From assembly GCA_023228045.1 (NCBI GenBank), contig JALOBY010000027.1, forward strand, positions 1-17,963: DNA of 17,963 bases, read 5' to 3'. The DNA comes from Endomicrobiales bacterium (lineage in GTDB: Bacteria > Elusimicrobiota > Endomicrobiia > Endomicrobiales > JALOBY01). The number at the start of each line of letters is the position of its first letter. Position 1 is the stretch's first letter. The notes beneath the pieces were generated by a model, which was not told the DNA's origin, made no database searches, and saw only the letters and a program-made list of their open reading frames with translations. Shown piece after piece: positions 6,420 through 15,078 of this stretch. A program made the position numbers and the translations under genes.

Positions 6420-7459
6420 TTTATTCTTTCCAAAATAGCTTCTTCAGTTATTATACCGCCGCCAGCTTTGCCGTAAAATTCAACGGGGCATGCTCCATTA
6501 ACAGCAAGGCGAACATCTTCAACCATTTGTCCATGGTTCATTTCTACAACTAAAAACTTTCTGCCGGGTTTGGCGGCTTTGCTAATTATTTGTGAGGGGA
6601 AAGGCCAAAGTGTTATAGGCCGTATGAAGCCAATTTTCAATCCTTTTGCTCTTGCGATACTGGCCGCGGCTTTTGCAACTCTTCCGGTAATGCCATAGCC
6701 AACAATAATAGTATCGGCATCTTCTATGTTTCCAACTTCGGCGCGAGTTTCGTTTTTGGCTATTTTTGCATATTTTTCTTGCAGGTGAATATTATGTTTT
6801 TCAAGAGCAAATTCATTCATTAAAAGCGAGTGTATGCTTCTTGGTGCTCTGCCCTTGCATCCATCAAGAATCCAACTGCGATCTGTTTGTGGGCGTGTTC
6901 TTGGTTTTGGGTTTTGTGGTATTTCGGCCGGTTCCATCATTTGGCCTACAATTCCGTCAGAAAGAATCATAACAGGTGTTCTATAAATTTCAGCAAGGTC
7001 AAATGCTAGAATTGCAAAGTCATACATTTCTTGAACACTGCAAGGAGCTAAAGTTAGCAGGCGATAATCGCCATGGCCGCCGCCTTTTACTGCTTGAAAG
7101 TAATCACCCTGAGCGCCGGATATATTTCCAAGCCCTGGCCCGCCGCGCTGAACATTTACAATCAGGCATGGCAGTTCGCATGCGGCAATGTAAGATATCC
7201 CTTCTTGTTTAAGTGAAATTCCCGGGGAAGACGATGATGTCATAACTCTTGTGCCGGTTGTGCTTGCGCCTAAAACCATATTAATTGCGGCAATTTCTGA
7301 CTCGGCTTGAAGGAAAACTCTGCCAAGATCTGTCATTCGTTTTGACATATGCGCAGGCACTTCATTTTGGGGGGTAATTGGATAGCCAAAATATGCCATA
7401 CAACCTGCTGCTATAGCACCTTCACACAACGCAATGTTACCTTTAGTAAGTGTTTTCAT
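6416..7459 (-). CDS. vorB: 2-oxoacid:ferredoxin oxidoreductase, alpha subunit (VorB-like)
   Basis: This is a 347-residue alpha chain with the pyrimidine-binding and C-terminal domains fused. The GYPITPQNEVP stretch near the N-terminus, SSSSPGISLKQEG, NVQRGGPGLGN and KGGGHGDYRL blocks match the proteins usually annotated as VorB (3-methyl-2-oxobutanoate, i.e. 2-ketoisovalerate, dehydrogenase). That suggests oxidation of branched-chain 2-oxoacids to acyl-CoA with ferredoxin as acceptor. 2-Oxoglutarate specificity (KorA) remains possible. It follows the ferredoxin gene by 57 bp with no strong ribosome-binding site and overlaps beta by 4 bp. The gene appears full length with no missing motif. Confidence 0.9.
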   Translation of the reverse strand: MKTLTKGNIALCEGAIAAGCMAYFGYPITPQNEVPAHMSKRMTDLGRVFLQAESEIAAINMVLGASTTGTRVMTSSSSPGISLKQEGISYIAACELPCLIVNVQRGGPGLGNISGAQGDYFQAVKGGGHGDYRLLTLAPCSVQEMYDFAILAFDLAEIYRTPVMILSDGIVGQMMEPAEIPQNPKPRTRPQTDRSWILDGCKGRAPRSIHSLLMNEFALEKHNIHLQEKYAKIAKNETRAEVGNIEDADTIIVGYGITGRVAKAAASIARAKGLKIGFIRPITLWPFPSQIISKAAKPGRKFLVVEMNHGQMVEDVRLAVNGACPVEFYGKAGGGIITEEAILERIK

Positions 7460-7516
7460 AGTAGTTTATTTTATGAATAAGAGGTAAGTAATAAAGTTTA
7501 ATTTTAAACAGTTTCT

Positions 7517-7729
7517 TTACTTATCTTTATGTACTTCAATGCAGACATCGGGGCAGACCAGATAGCAAAAGCTGCATCCTGTACATGGGCTTCCTTCTTC
7601 AACAAAAATAGCCGGATGATTACCGGCCTTGTTGAACTGCTCCGACATCTTTATTTTTTTATTAGGACAAACATTTATGCAAAGTGTGCAACCTTTGCAC
7701 CGCTCTGGGTTGATAATTATTTTAGCCAC
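7517..7729 (-). CDS. Dicluster [4Fe-4S] ferredoxin, delta subunit of the oxidoreductase
   Basis: This 70-residue protein has two classical cluster motifs. The first has Cys11, 14, 17 and 21 (CKGCTLCINVCP). The second has Cys49, 52, 55 and 59 (CTGCSFCYLVCP). It would pass electrons from the TPP/FeS core of the oxidoreductase to soluble ferredoxin. The start codon is GTG (7727-7729), with a weak GGA 5-6 nt upstream. The gene sits directly before alpha in the order delta-alpha-beta-(repeat)-gamma, which is common for these complexes. The closeness of recN upstream (52 bp) suggests that read-through from nadK-recN could feed this operon. Confidence 0.92.
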   Translation of the reverse strand: MAKIIINPERCKGCTLCINVCPNKKIKMSEQFNKAGNHPAIFVEEGSPCTGCSFCYLVCPDVCIEVHKDK

Positions 7730-7781
7730 TGTAGTCCAATTTTATTATTTTGACTAACAAGAAGTCAAATTTATAGCAGAA

Positions 7782-9452
7782 TTATAAAGAATTTGAGTTT
7801 TCTATTAGCTCTTTGGCGTGGGTCAGCGCGCTTTGTGTTACTTTGTTACCGGAAAGCATCTTGGCAATTTCTTCAATTTTATTATCTTGTGATAATTTAC
7901 TCACTTCAGTAATTGTTTTGCCGTTTTTTTGAGTTTTTGAAACAGCGTAGTTTGTATCGCCAAAGGCCGCAATTTGTGGCAGATGTGTTATGCAAAGTAT
8001 CTGCCTTTCTTTTGATAGTGCTTTTAGTTTTTTGCCTATGGCTTGGCCGGTTGGGCCGCCAACTCCTGAGTCAATTTCGTCAAATATTAAAACTGGCGAG
8101 CCATAAACATTTGAAAGCGCGGTTTTAAGCCCAAGCATCAGGCGAGAAAGTTCGCCGCCAGATGCAATGGTTTTTATGGGTTTCAACTCTTCGCCCGGGT
8201 TAGCTGAAAAAATAAAATCAACTTTATCTATTCCGTAGTTTTGCGCTTCTTGTTCTTTGGTAAGTGTTATAGCAAAGCGCGCTTTTTTCATTCCAAGTTC
8301 TTGAATTTCGGCCTCAACAGCTTTAGCAAGTTTCTGGCCAAATTTTAACCGAAGTTCGCTTAATTTTGCGCAGAGTTTATTTAACTCGGTGCTATTTTTT
8401 TCTATTTTTTTGGTAAGTTCCAAACTTGATTCTTCACTTTTTTGAAGTGTTTCAAGCTGGGCTTTTATTTTTTCTTCGTAGGCGGCAATTTCTTCAATTG
8501 TTGGGGCATACTTCTTTTTGAGTTTTTTTATTAGCTCAAGGCGTTCCATTACTTCTTGCAGTTTTTCAGGGTCTATTTCAAGTTTATCCGCAAAGGTGCT
8601 TATTCCATCAAGTGCCGATTCAAGCGTATAATAGGCGTTGCGTGTGTTATCTAACTCCTCGGACATAGCACCCGACGAGTTGTGCAGGGCCTCTAAATTT
8701 TTAATTGTTTGCATAATTGCAGAAAGCGCAGGCGCTTCACCGGTATAGAGCGCTTTGCGTGCCATTTCACAATTGTCTTTAAGCTTGCTTGCATTTTTAA
8801 GCAGCGGCAAAGTGTTTTCAAGTTCTAAATCTTCTGACGGTTTTAGGTTTGCTTCAGCAATTTCTTTTAATTGAAAAGAGTAGAGGTCTATAAGCCGCTC
8901 TTTTTGGGCAAAAGAAAGTTCAAGAGCTGCCTGGCTGTCTTTTAATTCTTTTAGTTCATAATATTTTTTTGAAATTTCAGCGGTATATTTTTCTAAGGAG
9001 CCGTAAGCGTCTAAAAACTTTCTTTGAAATGATGTTTCAAGTAAAAGTTGGTGCTCATTCTGGGTGTGTATGTCTGCTAAATTTTGTGTAATCTCATTGA
9101 GTGCTAAAAGAGTAAGGGGGGTGTCGTTGGCAAATGCTCTGCTTTTACCGGAGTTGTCAATCTCACGCCTTAAAATAAGTGTGTTGTTTTCTGCAGGTAT
9201 GCAAAGAGTTTCTAATGTTTTATTAACTTCAGGAATTTTTGTTATGTCAAACTCGGCACTAATAACACAGCATGTTTGTCCGCTTCTAACAACACTTGCC
9301 GATGACCGCGCTCCAAGGGCAAGGGAAAGCGACTCCATAATAATCGATTTGCCCGCGCCGGTTTCACCGGTAAATATATTAAGCCCGGGCTCAAGGCATA
9401 GGGTTAAATCATCAATTAACGCAAAGTTTTTAATGTATAAATTAGCAAGCAT
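7782..9452 (-). CDS. recN: DNA repair ATPase RecN
   Basis: This is a 556-residue SMC-like ATPase of double-strand-break repair, of normal RecN length. The N-terminal LYIKNFALIDDL strand is followed by Walker A GETGAGKS (residues 29-36). The middle is rich in Glu, Lys and Leu and is predicted to form the antiparallel coiled coil. The ABC signature ASGGELSRLMLGLK lies near residue 430, and Walker B with the RecN-typical FDEIDSGVGG follows about 25 residues later. The ITHLPQIAAFGD block is the H-loop region. The gene follows nadK by 52 bp; the nadK-recN pair is common in bacteria. The ATG lies immediately before the conserved N-terminus. Confidence 0.97.
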   Translation of the reverse strand: MLANLYIKNFALIDDLTLCLEPGLNIFTGETGAGKSIIMESLSLALGARSSASVVRSGQTCCVISAEFDITKIPEVNKTLETLCIPAENNTLILRREIDNSGKSRAFANDTPLTLLALNEITQNLADIHTQNEHQLLLETSFQRKFLDAYGSLEKYTAEISKKYYELKELKDSQAALELSFAQKERLIDLYSFQLKEIAEANLKPSEDLELENTLPLLKNASKLKDNCEMARKALYTGEAPALSAIMQTIKNLEALHNSSGAMSEELDNTRNAYYTLESALDGISTFADKLEIDPEKLQEVMERLELIKKLKKKYAPTIEEIAAYEEKIKAQLETLQKSEESSLELTKKIEKNSTELNKLCAKLSELRLKFGQKLAKAVEAEIQELGMKKARFAITLTKEQEAQNYGIDKVDFIFSANPGEELKPIKTIASGGELSRLMLGLKTALSNVYGSPVLIFDEIDSGVGGPTGQAIGKKLKALSKERQILCITHLPQIAAFGDTNYAVSKTQKNGKTITEVSKLSQDNKIEEIAKMLSGNKVTQSALTHAKELIENSNSL

Positions 9453-9504
9453 AATTATTTTTTAGTCAGGGTTTTGATTTTATAGCTGGCAAAGAGCAAT
9501 TTTA

Positions 9505-10326
9505 TTATCCTCTCTTACCCCAGTTTAGTTTAGTTCTTAGAACGCTAAAATAGTTGTGTTTTTTGTTTTTAATAAGGTATAGCGGTTCGCTAAAAAGAGA
9601 AATTATAATTTTATCATCCACTTCAAGCTCATGTTTTATTTGCCCATCAATATAAATTACTGGTTTCTCTTTTGCGTCTGAGTTTACAATTAGCTTAAGT
9701 ATGGATTTACTCGCAGGCATAATAAAAGGTCTTTGGCTTAGTGTGTGCGGGCAAATTGGTGTTAGAACAAGCACATCTAAATGTGGGTGCACAATAGGGC
9801 CGTTTGCTGCAAGTGAGTAGGCGGTTGAGCCGGTTGGGGTTGCAACTATTAGTCCATCGCCAATGTAATCACCTAAAAATTTCTCATTTAAGTATGCTTT
9901 AACAGTAACAATTCTGCCATTTGTTCCAGAGTGCGCTATACAGTCGTTTATGGCAAGTTCATTAATAGTTCTATTTTTATTTTCAATTTTTACAGCTAAA
10001 ACAGCTCGCTCTTTAATGGTAAACTTTCCAGCAATTATATTTTTTATTGCCGCATACATTTCTTTTGGGTTTGTTTCTGCAAGGAAGCCCAGCGAGCCAA
10101 GGTTAACCCCTAAAATTGGAATTTTATACGGCACAAGCATTCTGCTTGCTTTAAGCATTGTTCCATCGCCGCCTAGAGTTACAACAGCGCATATTTTTTC
10201 ATTTTTCGGAACTTTTTGTCCAAGAATAATGTAATCAATTTTGTTTAAAGCAAGCCATTTCTTTAGCTTTTCAAGTTCTTTTATGGCCAGCGCCTTGTCT
10301 TTGTTGTAAACAATACCTAATTTCAT
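9505..10326 (-). CDS. nadK: NAD kinase
   Basis: This ATP-NAD kinase makes NADP in the cytoplasm. The signature GGDGT (about residues 52-56), the NELAINDCIAH segment and the strongly conserved GDGLIVATPTGSTAYSLAANGPIVHP block are all present, and the length (273 residues) is typical. I place the start at the second of two close ATGs (10324-10326). An AAGGAG site (10334-10339 on the minus strand) is 7 nt from this ATG but only 1 nt from the upstream ATG at 10330-10332, which would add two residues. It is the first gene of the minus-strand run and lies just after the palindromic divergent promoter. Confidence 0.95.
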   Translation of the reverse strand: MKLGIVYNKDKALAIKELEKLKKWLALNKIDYIILGQKVPKNEKICAVVTLGGDGTMLKASRMLVPYKIPILGVNLGSLGFLAETNPKEMYAAIKNIIAGKFTIKERAVLAVKIENKNRTINELAINDCIAHSGTNGRIVTVKAYLNEKFLGDYIGDGLIVATPTGSTAYSLAANGPIVHPHLDVLVLTPICPHTLSQRPFIMPASKSILKLIVNSDAKEKPVIYIDGQIKHELEVDDKIIISLFSEPLYLIKNKKHNYFSVLRTKLNWGKRG

Positions 10327-10333
10327 TATCATG

Positions 10334-10339
10334 CTCCTT
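10334..10339 (-). promoter_or_regulatory. Ribosome-binding site that decides the nadK start
   Basis: An AAGGAG read on the minus strand lies 7 nt before the ATG at 10326 and 1 nt before the ATG at 10332. Normal spacing favours the inner start. Confidence 0.7.
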
Positions 10340-10354
10340 TTTATCTACCTAGTG

Positions 10355-10377
10355 ATTATAGCAAAATTTGCTATAAT
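10355..10377. promoter_or_regulatory. Palindromic divergent promoter between nadK and the GyrI-like gene
   Basis: A perfect 23-bp palindrome, ATTATAGCAAA-A-TTTGCTATAAT, lies in the 66-72 bp gap between two divergent genes. It contains TATAAT on the plus strand (10372-10377) and on the minus strand (10360-10355). Each is a good -10 box at a suitable distance from a start codon, ATG 10399 and ATG 10326. No -35 close to TTGACA is seen for either direction. The symmetry means both promoters could compete for one polymerase, or the palindrome could also be the operator of a dimeric repressor. The sequence is seen directly; the function is inferred. Confidence 0.65.
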
Positions 10378-10398
10378 ACGAAAAAACTGGGGGCATTT

Positions 10399-10956
10399 AT
10401 GAAAAAAGTTTTAATTATTTTAGTTCTTTTAATAGTTGGTTTTGTTATTTATGGCGCAACACTTGGGCTTTTTGAAAAGGTTGAAGTTAATGTTACAAAA
10501 GTTGGCCCTTATAAGTTTGTTTATGCCGAGCATAAGGGTTCGTATATGAAAGTTGGCAAAGTAATGAACAATATCTTTGAAAGTTTAAACAAGGACTTTG
10601 GTATAAAAGCAGAAAGGGGATTTGGTATTTACTACGACAACCCAAAATTAGTTAAAAAAGAAAATTTAAGGAGCTCCGTTGGTTGCGTGCTTGAGTCGGA
10701 GTACTTTTCGCAAGAAGATAAAATCAAAACAAAATTTGGCATTATGGAGTATCCTGTAACGCAAAGTATAACAGCCGAGTTTCCGTATAAGAATATGGGG
10801 TCTATCATTATTGCTGTTGCTAAAGTTTACCCTGAGTTTTCAAAATATATGGAAGCAAACGGTTTTGAGCAGACAGAGTCGCTTGAAATTTACTCTATGA
10901 AAGATAAAAAAATATTTTTTAGTATGCCGTTAAAGAAAAAACAAGGGGCGCAATAA
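10399..10956 (+). CDS. Membrane-anchored GyrI-like (SOUL/TEX264-type) small-molecule-binding domain protein
   Basis: This 185-residue protein has an N-terminal membrane anchor (residues about 4-25, KKVLIILVLLIVGFVIYGATLGLF). The rest is a soluble GyrI-like domain: the strand VGPYKFVYAEHKGSY, then YYDNP, SSVGCVLE and a C-terminal SLEIYSMKDKKIFFSMPL fit the effector-binding fold found in AraC-type regulators and, with a membrane anchor, in TEX264. No DNA-binding domain is present. The ligand and role are unknown. A GGGGG stretch 5 nt before the ATG may serve as ribosome-binding site. The stop is 1 bp before ychF, so the two are surely co-transcribed. The family call is moderately sure; no function should be inferred beyond it. 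Confidence 0.75.
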   Translation: MKKVLIILVLLIVGFVIYGATLGLFEKVEVNVTKVGPYKFVYAEHKGSYMKVGKVMNNIFESLNKDFGIKAERGFGIYYDNPKLVKKENLRSSVGCVLESEYFSQEDKIKTKFGIMEYPVTQSITAEFPYKNMGSIIIAVAKVYPEFSKYMEANGFEQTESLEIYSMKDKKIFFSMPLKKKQGAQ

Positions 10957-10957
10957 T

Positions 10958-12052
10958 ATGGCGCTTTCAGTTGGTATTGTAGGCCTGCCAAATGTTGGGA
11001 AATCAACTTTTTTTAATGCCATAACAAATGCCGGCGCTCAGGCGCAAAACTACCCGTTTTGCACAATTGAGCCAAATACCGGCGTTGTGCCTGTGCCTGA
11101 TGAGCGCTTAAGCGTGCTTTCTAAAATGAGCGCTTCAATAAAAGTTGTTCCTGCAACTATTACCTGTGTGGATATCGCAGGACTTGTTAAAGGCGCTTCA
11201 AAAGGTGAAGGGCTTGGCAATAAATTTCTCTCTCATATCAGGGAAGTTAACGCTATCGCCCATGTTGTGCGCTGTTTTGACGATCAAAATGTTGTGCATG
11301 TTAATGGCAAAATTAACCCAATTGATGATATTGAAACAATAAATGTTGAGCTAATGTTGGCAGACCTTGAAATGGCTGACAAATTACAAAACACACTCTC
11401 TAAACAACTTAAAAGCGCCGACAATGAAGTAAAAGAAAAGCTTGCGCTTGTTACAAAAATAAAAATGGCGCTTGAGGCAAACAAACCAGTTCGCTCACTT
11501 GAGTTTTCGGTGGAAGAAAGTGAGCACCTTAAGCAGATGAATTTTATTAGCGCGAAAAAAGTTATTTATGTGGCAAACATAAATGAAAGTTCCATAAACA
11601 AAGAAAATGATTATGTTAAGTTGGTAAATGAGTACGCGCGTTCTTGTGGTGAAAAGTGTGAGGTTATCAGCGCAAAAATTGAAGAAGAAATTGCAATACT
11701 TGACGCGGCTGAAAAAGCAGAGTTTTTAAAAGAACTTGGCATAAAACAAAGCGGGCTTGATGTTTTTGCAAAAGAGTGCTACTCCTTGCTTGGTTTGCAA
11801 ACATTTTTAACCACCGGAGTAAAAGAAACACGCGCATGGACAATTAACAAAGGCGCGACTGCTCCGCAGGCGGCCGGCGTTATACATACTGATTTTGAAC
11901 GCGGTTTTATTCGCGGGAATGTTATTTCGTATGAGGATTTTGTGCGTTATGGCGGTGAAGCCGGAGCGCGTGAAAAAGGCCTTTTACGCCAAGAGGGCCG
12001 TGAGTATATTATGCGCGAAGGCGATATAGTTGAGTTTTTATTCAATGTCTGA
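10958..12052 (+). CDS. ychF: Redox-regulated ATPase/GTPase YchF (Obg/OLA1 family)
   Basis: This 364-residue YchF is a universally conserved ribosome-associated ATPase. The G1 loop GLPNVGKST is at residues 9-17, followed by the family-specific NYPFCTIEPN switch region, G3 DIAGLVKGASKGEGLGN, and a non-canonical G4 NINE in place of NKxD, which in this family goes with ATP preference. A coiled helical insertion follows, then a C-terminal TGS domain (TWAINKG-like AWTINKGATAPQAAG...GDIVEFLFNV). An AGGGG site stands about 9 nt before the ATG. The gene begins 1 bp after the GyrI-like stop, and its own stop is overlapped by the MFS transporter start. It looks complete. Confidence 0.97.
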   Translation: MALSVGIVGLPNVGKSTFFNAITNAGAQAQNYPFCTIEPNTGVVPVPDERLSVLSKMSASIKVVPATITCVDIAGLVKGASKGEGLGNKFLSHIREVNAIAHVVRCFDDQNVVHVNGKINPIDDIETINVELMLADLEMADKLQNTLSKQLKSADNEVKEKLALVTKIKMALEANKPVRSLEFSVEESEHLKQMNFISAKKVIYVANINESSINKENDYVKLVNEYARSCGEKCEVISAKIEEEIAILDAAEKAEFLKELGIKQSGLDVFAKECYSLLGLQTFLTTGVKETRAWTINKGATAPQAAGVIHTDFERGFIRGNVISYEDFVRYGGEAGAREKGLLRQEGREYIMREGDIVEFLFNV

Positions 12053-13268
12053 AATAAAATCACAAAACAAGGTTTTGTATTTAATATCAATAATTGGTTT
12101 TTTTGGAATTTTTTCTGGTACAATTTCAAAAAATCCTGTTTTGCCCCTTTTTGCCCAGTCGCTTGGAGCATCCATAACAATTATTGGCTTAATTGCCGCA
12201 ATTTCTCCAATTGCCGGCATACTTTTCAGCTTTCCGGTCGGCTACCTTTGCGATTCATGGGGAAGAAAGAAATTACTTTTAGTTTCTGCGTTGGTTTTCC
12301 TAATATCACCGCTTTTATACCTTCTGATAACAAACCCACTATTTTTAATACCTGTGCGTTTTTTTCACGGTATTGCCACAGCAATTTTGGGGCCTGTCGC
12401 ATCTTCAATAATTTTTAGCAATTACAGAAAAGACAGGGGCGAAAAAATAGGTCTTTACTCTTCCGCCACACTTGTTGGCAGAACCGTTGCTCCAATAGTT
12501 GGTGGTTTTTTAATGGGTGCATTTGCTTACCTGGGTATGCTATGGAGTTACAGGGTTGTTTACATTGCTGCATTTGTGGTTTCTATTCCGGTTTTATTTC
12601 TTTGCTTAATGTACAAAGAAGAAGGCGTTCAAAGTAGTTTAGAAGAACTTAAAAAAACATCTTTTACGCAAATGAAAAAAGCATTGCTTAATTTTATTGG
12701 CAATGCAAAGCTTCTTGCAACAGGCCTTGCTGAAATGGCAACTTACTTTTCTTTTGGCGCATTTGAAACTTACTTTCCAATATATCTGCACTCACTTGGG
12801 GTTAGCCCTGCTAAAATCGGTATGGCATTTTCGTTGCAAATTTTGTCTATTGCGCTTACAAAACCGCTTTTTGGAAAACTTTCAGACCATATTGACCGTC
12901 GTGTACAAATTATTTTTGGTTTATTAATACTTGGTTCTGCAATTGCCGCAATGCCGGTTTTTTCAAACTTTATTATGCTTTTAATTTGTGCTGTTGTTTT
13001 TGGTTTTGGTATGTCTTTTTGCACTGTTGCAACAAGCGCGTATTCTGCGGATGTTGCCAAAATAGAAGAGTTGGGCGCTTCTATGGGGGCATTAAGTTCA
13101 ATAATGGATATTGGACACTCTTCAGGGCCTTTTGTTGCGGGCGTAATTATATCTTTAATTTCATTAAAAGCAGGATTTCTTGCATGCGGTATTGTTTGCG
13201 TAATGTCGGCGGTGTTTTTTATTTACAGTGGTTTTCAAAAAAACCTTGATAAGAGAATAATTAATTAG
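12045..13268 (+). CDS. MFS transporter, 12-TM drug/solute exporter type
   Basis: This is a 407-residue integral membrane protein of the major facilitator superfamily. Long hydrophobic segments alternate with short charged loops over the whole length, compatible with 12 helices. The loop 2-3 motif A is GYLCDSWGRKK (about residues 66-76), and a related LFGKLSDHIDRR stands in the second half. The substrate cannot be told. I choose ATG 12045, which overlaps the ychF stop by 8 bp; a TTG at 12030 would add five residues and has no better ribosome-binding site. The overlap suggests translational coupling with ychF. No terminator follows; the next gene's candidate promoter begins inside its 3' end. 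Confidence 0.88.
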   Translation: MSEIKSQNKVLYLISIIGFFGIFSGTISKNPVLPLFAQSLGASITIIGLIAAISPIAGILFSFPVGYLCDSWGRKKLLLVSALVFLISPLLYLLITNPLFLIPVRFFHGIATAILGPVASSIIFSNYRKDRGEKIGLYSSATLVGRTVAPIVGGFLMGAFAYLGMLWSYRVVYIAAFVVSIPVLFLCLMYKEEGVQSSLEELKKTSFTQMKKALLNFIGNAKLLATGLAEMATYFSFGAFETYFPIYLHSLGVSPAKIGMAFSLQILSIALTKPLFGKLSDHIDRRVQIIFGLLILGSAIAAMPVFSNFIMLLICAVVFGFGMSFCTVATSAYSADVAKIEELGASMGALSSIMDIGHSSGPFVAGVIISLISLKAGFLACGIVCVMSAVFFIYSGFQKNLDKRIIN

Positions 13269-13274
13269 TAAAAT
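13246..13274 (+). promoter_or_regulatory. Candidate sigma-70 promoter for the S1 protein gene
   Basis: TTGATA (13246-13251) and TAAAAT (13269-13274) are separated by exactly 17 bp. The -35 box lies inside the end of the MFS gene. The predicted RNA start near 13281 leaves a leader of about 50 nt before the GGAGG site. TATGAT at 13282-13287 is another possible -10 but has no good -35. Confidence 0.45.
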
Positions 13275-13332
13275 ATAAAAATATGATACCTTATCTTAAA
13301 ATTTAGGTTGGAATATATAGGCGGAGGATATG

Positions 13333-15051
13333 ATGCAGGAGTCAAATAACAGTAATGTGGGTTTAAATATTGACGACGAAAATGTTTTAATGAGCGAGCT
13401 TATGGGCCCTGAGCTTAAAGTTGAAACTGGTAAAGTTTTTAGCGCAGTGGTTGTGGGTCAAAATGAAGATGGAGTGTTAGTTGACCTTGGTTTAAAGTAC
13501 GAAGCGTTAATACCAAAAACTGAGTTTGAAGATGGTGTAGCGCCAAAAGAACTTGAGCTTGGGAAAAATATAAGTGTAAAGTTTGTGCGTTTTGGAAACA
13601 ATGGCGGTTCCCCAATAGTTTCATTTAGAGAACTTAAGGAAGCCGCAATTTGGGAAACGCTATCAAATGCTCAGCATGCTGCTGCTTCAATTGAAGGTAC
13701 AATTAAGAAAAAAGTAAAAGGCGGTTTTGTTGTTGATATTGGCCTTGATGCTTTTTTGCCGTCTTCACAGTTAGATTTGCGAGTACCTAAAAACCCAAAA
13801 GATTTGGATAATGTAATCGGCAAAAAATATGAGTTTGCTATAACTGAAATTAACAGAGCGCAAAGAAATGTTGTGCTTTCAAGAAGAGTTTTGCTTGAGA
13901 AAAGCGTTAACGAACAAAAATCAAAACTTTTTGCAGAGGTTGAGGAAGGTCAAATTCGCGATGGCGTTGTGCGCAATATAACAAAATTTGGCGCTTTCGT
14001 GGACATTGGCGGTATTGACGGGTTGCTATATATCGGCGACCTTGCATGGTATAGAGTTAAAAATGTAGAGGATATATTAAAAGTCGGCCAAAGGGTACGC
14101 GTAAGCATTTTGAAAATAAATAAAAAAGAAGAGAAAATATCACTTGGTTTAAAACAATTAAGTGTAAAACCATGGGATGGAGCGGCGGAAAGGTACCCGA
14201 GTGGTTTAATTATAAAAGGGAAAGTTTCTTCCGTAAGCGATTTTGGTGTTTTTGTTGAGTTAGAACAGGGTGTTGAGGGGCTTATTCACATATCTGAAAC
14301 TTCATGGCTATCTGAGCCAAAAAATTTAAAACAAATGTTTAGCGTAGGAAGTGAAGTTGAGGCAAAAGTACTTGCGATAGATGAAACAACTCAAAAGATT
14401 TCTCTTTCAATAAAGCAAATGACAGAAAACCCATGGGAAAACGCATACAGGCATTATGCGCCGGGAGCCCGTGTAAAAGGTGTTGTAAGCGGCATAACTC
14501 CATTTGGAGTTTTTGTTAAACTGCCTGAGGGCGGTGTGCAAGGGCTTGTGCATGTTGGTGAACTGTCGTGGACAAAAAAAATAAAACACCCAAATGAAGT
14601 TGTAAAACAAGGCAGTGAAATTGAGGTGGTAGTTCTTAGCGTAGACCCTAAAAACGAAAAGATATCTCTTTCGGTTAAAAAATTAACACAGGACCCTGTA
14701 AAAAAATATAAGGTCGGCGCGGTTGTTAAAGGCACTGTTGCTCGTTTAAATGGTTTTGGCGCTTTTGTAACGCTTGAAGAAGGCATAGACGCGCTTTTAC
14801 GTAATGGTGAAATTGATGCTACAAAAAAAATTGAAGACCCGAGTACAGTATTGGCTGTCGGCCAGGAAGTTGAAGCGAAGGTAATTAAAAACGAAATAAA
14901 AGAAAGAAAAATAGAAATATCAATTAAAAAACTTGATAGAGAGCGCGAAAGAGAGTTAATTAAACAATTTGCGAATAAAGATGAAAAACCGACACTTGGC
15001 GAATTGTTAGTTGCCGATGATGAAAATGAAGATGAGAGCACCGTTGAGTAG
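13333..15051 (+). CDS. rpsA: Ribosomal protein S1-like, six S1 RNA-binding domains
   Basis: This is a 572-residue protein made of six S1 (OB-fold) domains, as in ribosomal protein S1, which helps the 30S subunit bind mRNA. Approximate domains are at residues 31-105, 119-188, 206-275, 291-362, 378-450 and 460-530. Domains 3-6 carry the clear GxV..(I/V)..FGAFV...G..GL(I/V)H(I/V)(S/G)E pattern; 1 and 2 are more diverged, as usual for the ribosome-binding end. The tail is acidic (DDENEDESTVE). GGAGG (13323-13327) is 5 nt before ATG 13333 and only 2 nt before ATG 13330, so I prefer the inner start. The gene has its own candidate promoter and a terminator. No IspH/LytB or Cmk fusion is seen. Confidence 0.93.
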   Translation: MQESNNSNVGLNIDDENVLMSELMGPELKVETGKVFSAVVVGQNEDGVLVDLGLKYEALIPKTEFEDGVAPKELELGKNISVKFVRFGNNGGSPIVSFRELKEAAIWETLSNAQHAAASIEGTIKKKVKGGFVVDIGLDAFLPSSQLDLRVPKNPKDLDNVIGKKYEFAITEINRAQRNVVLSRRVLLEKSVNEQKSKLFAEVEEGQIRDGVVRNITKFGAFVDIGGIDGLLYIGDLAWYRVKNVEDILKVGQRVRVSILKINKKEEKISLGLKQLSVKPWDGAAERYPSGLIIKGKVSSVSDFGVFVELEQGVEGLIHISETSWLSEPKNLKQMFSVGSEVEAKVLAIDETTQKISLSIKQMTENPWENAYRHYAPGARVKGVVSGITPFGVFVKLPEGGVQGLVHVGELSWTKKIKHPNEVVKQGSEIEVVVLSVDPKNEKISLSVKKLTQDPVKKYKVGAVVKGTVARLNGFGAFVTLEEGIDALLRNGEIDATKKIEDPSTVLAVGQEVEAKVIKNEIKERKIEISIKKLDRERERELIKQFANKDEKPTLGELLVADDENEDESTVE

Positions 15052-15078
15052 TTTGTTGTTGGTTTAAAGCTCTTTACA

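Noticed and set aside
14454..15041. 195-codon minus-strand frame within the S1 gene
   Set aside because: It is a serine- and phenylalanine-rich shadow of a clear S1-domain protein on the plus strand, produced by its codon bias.
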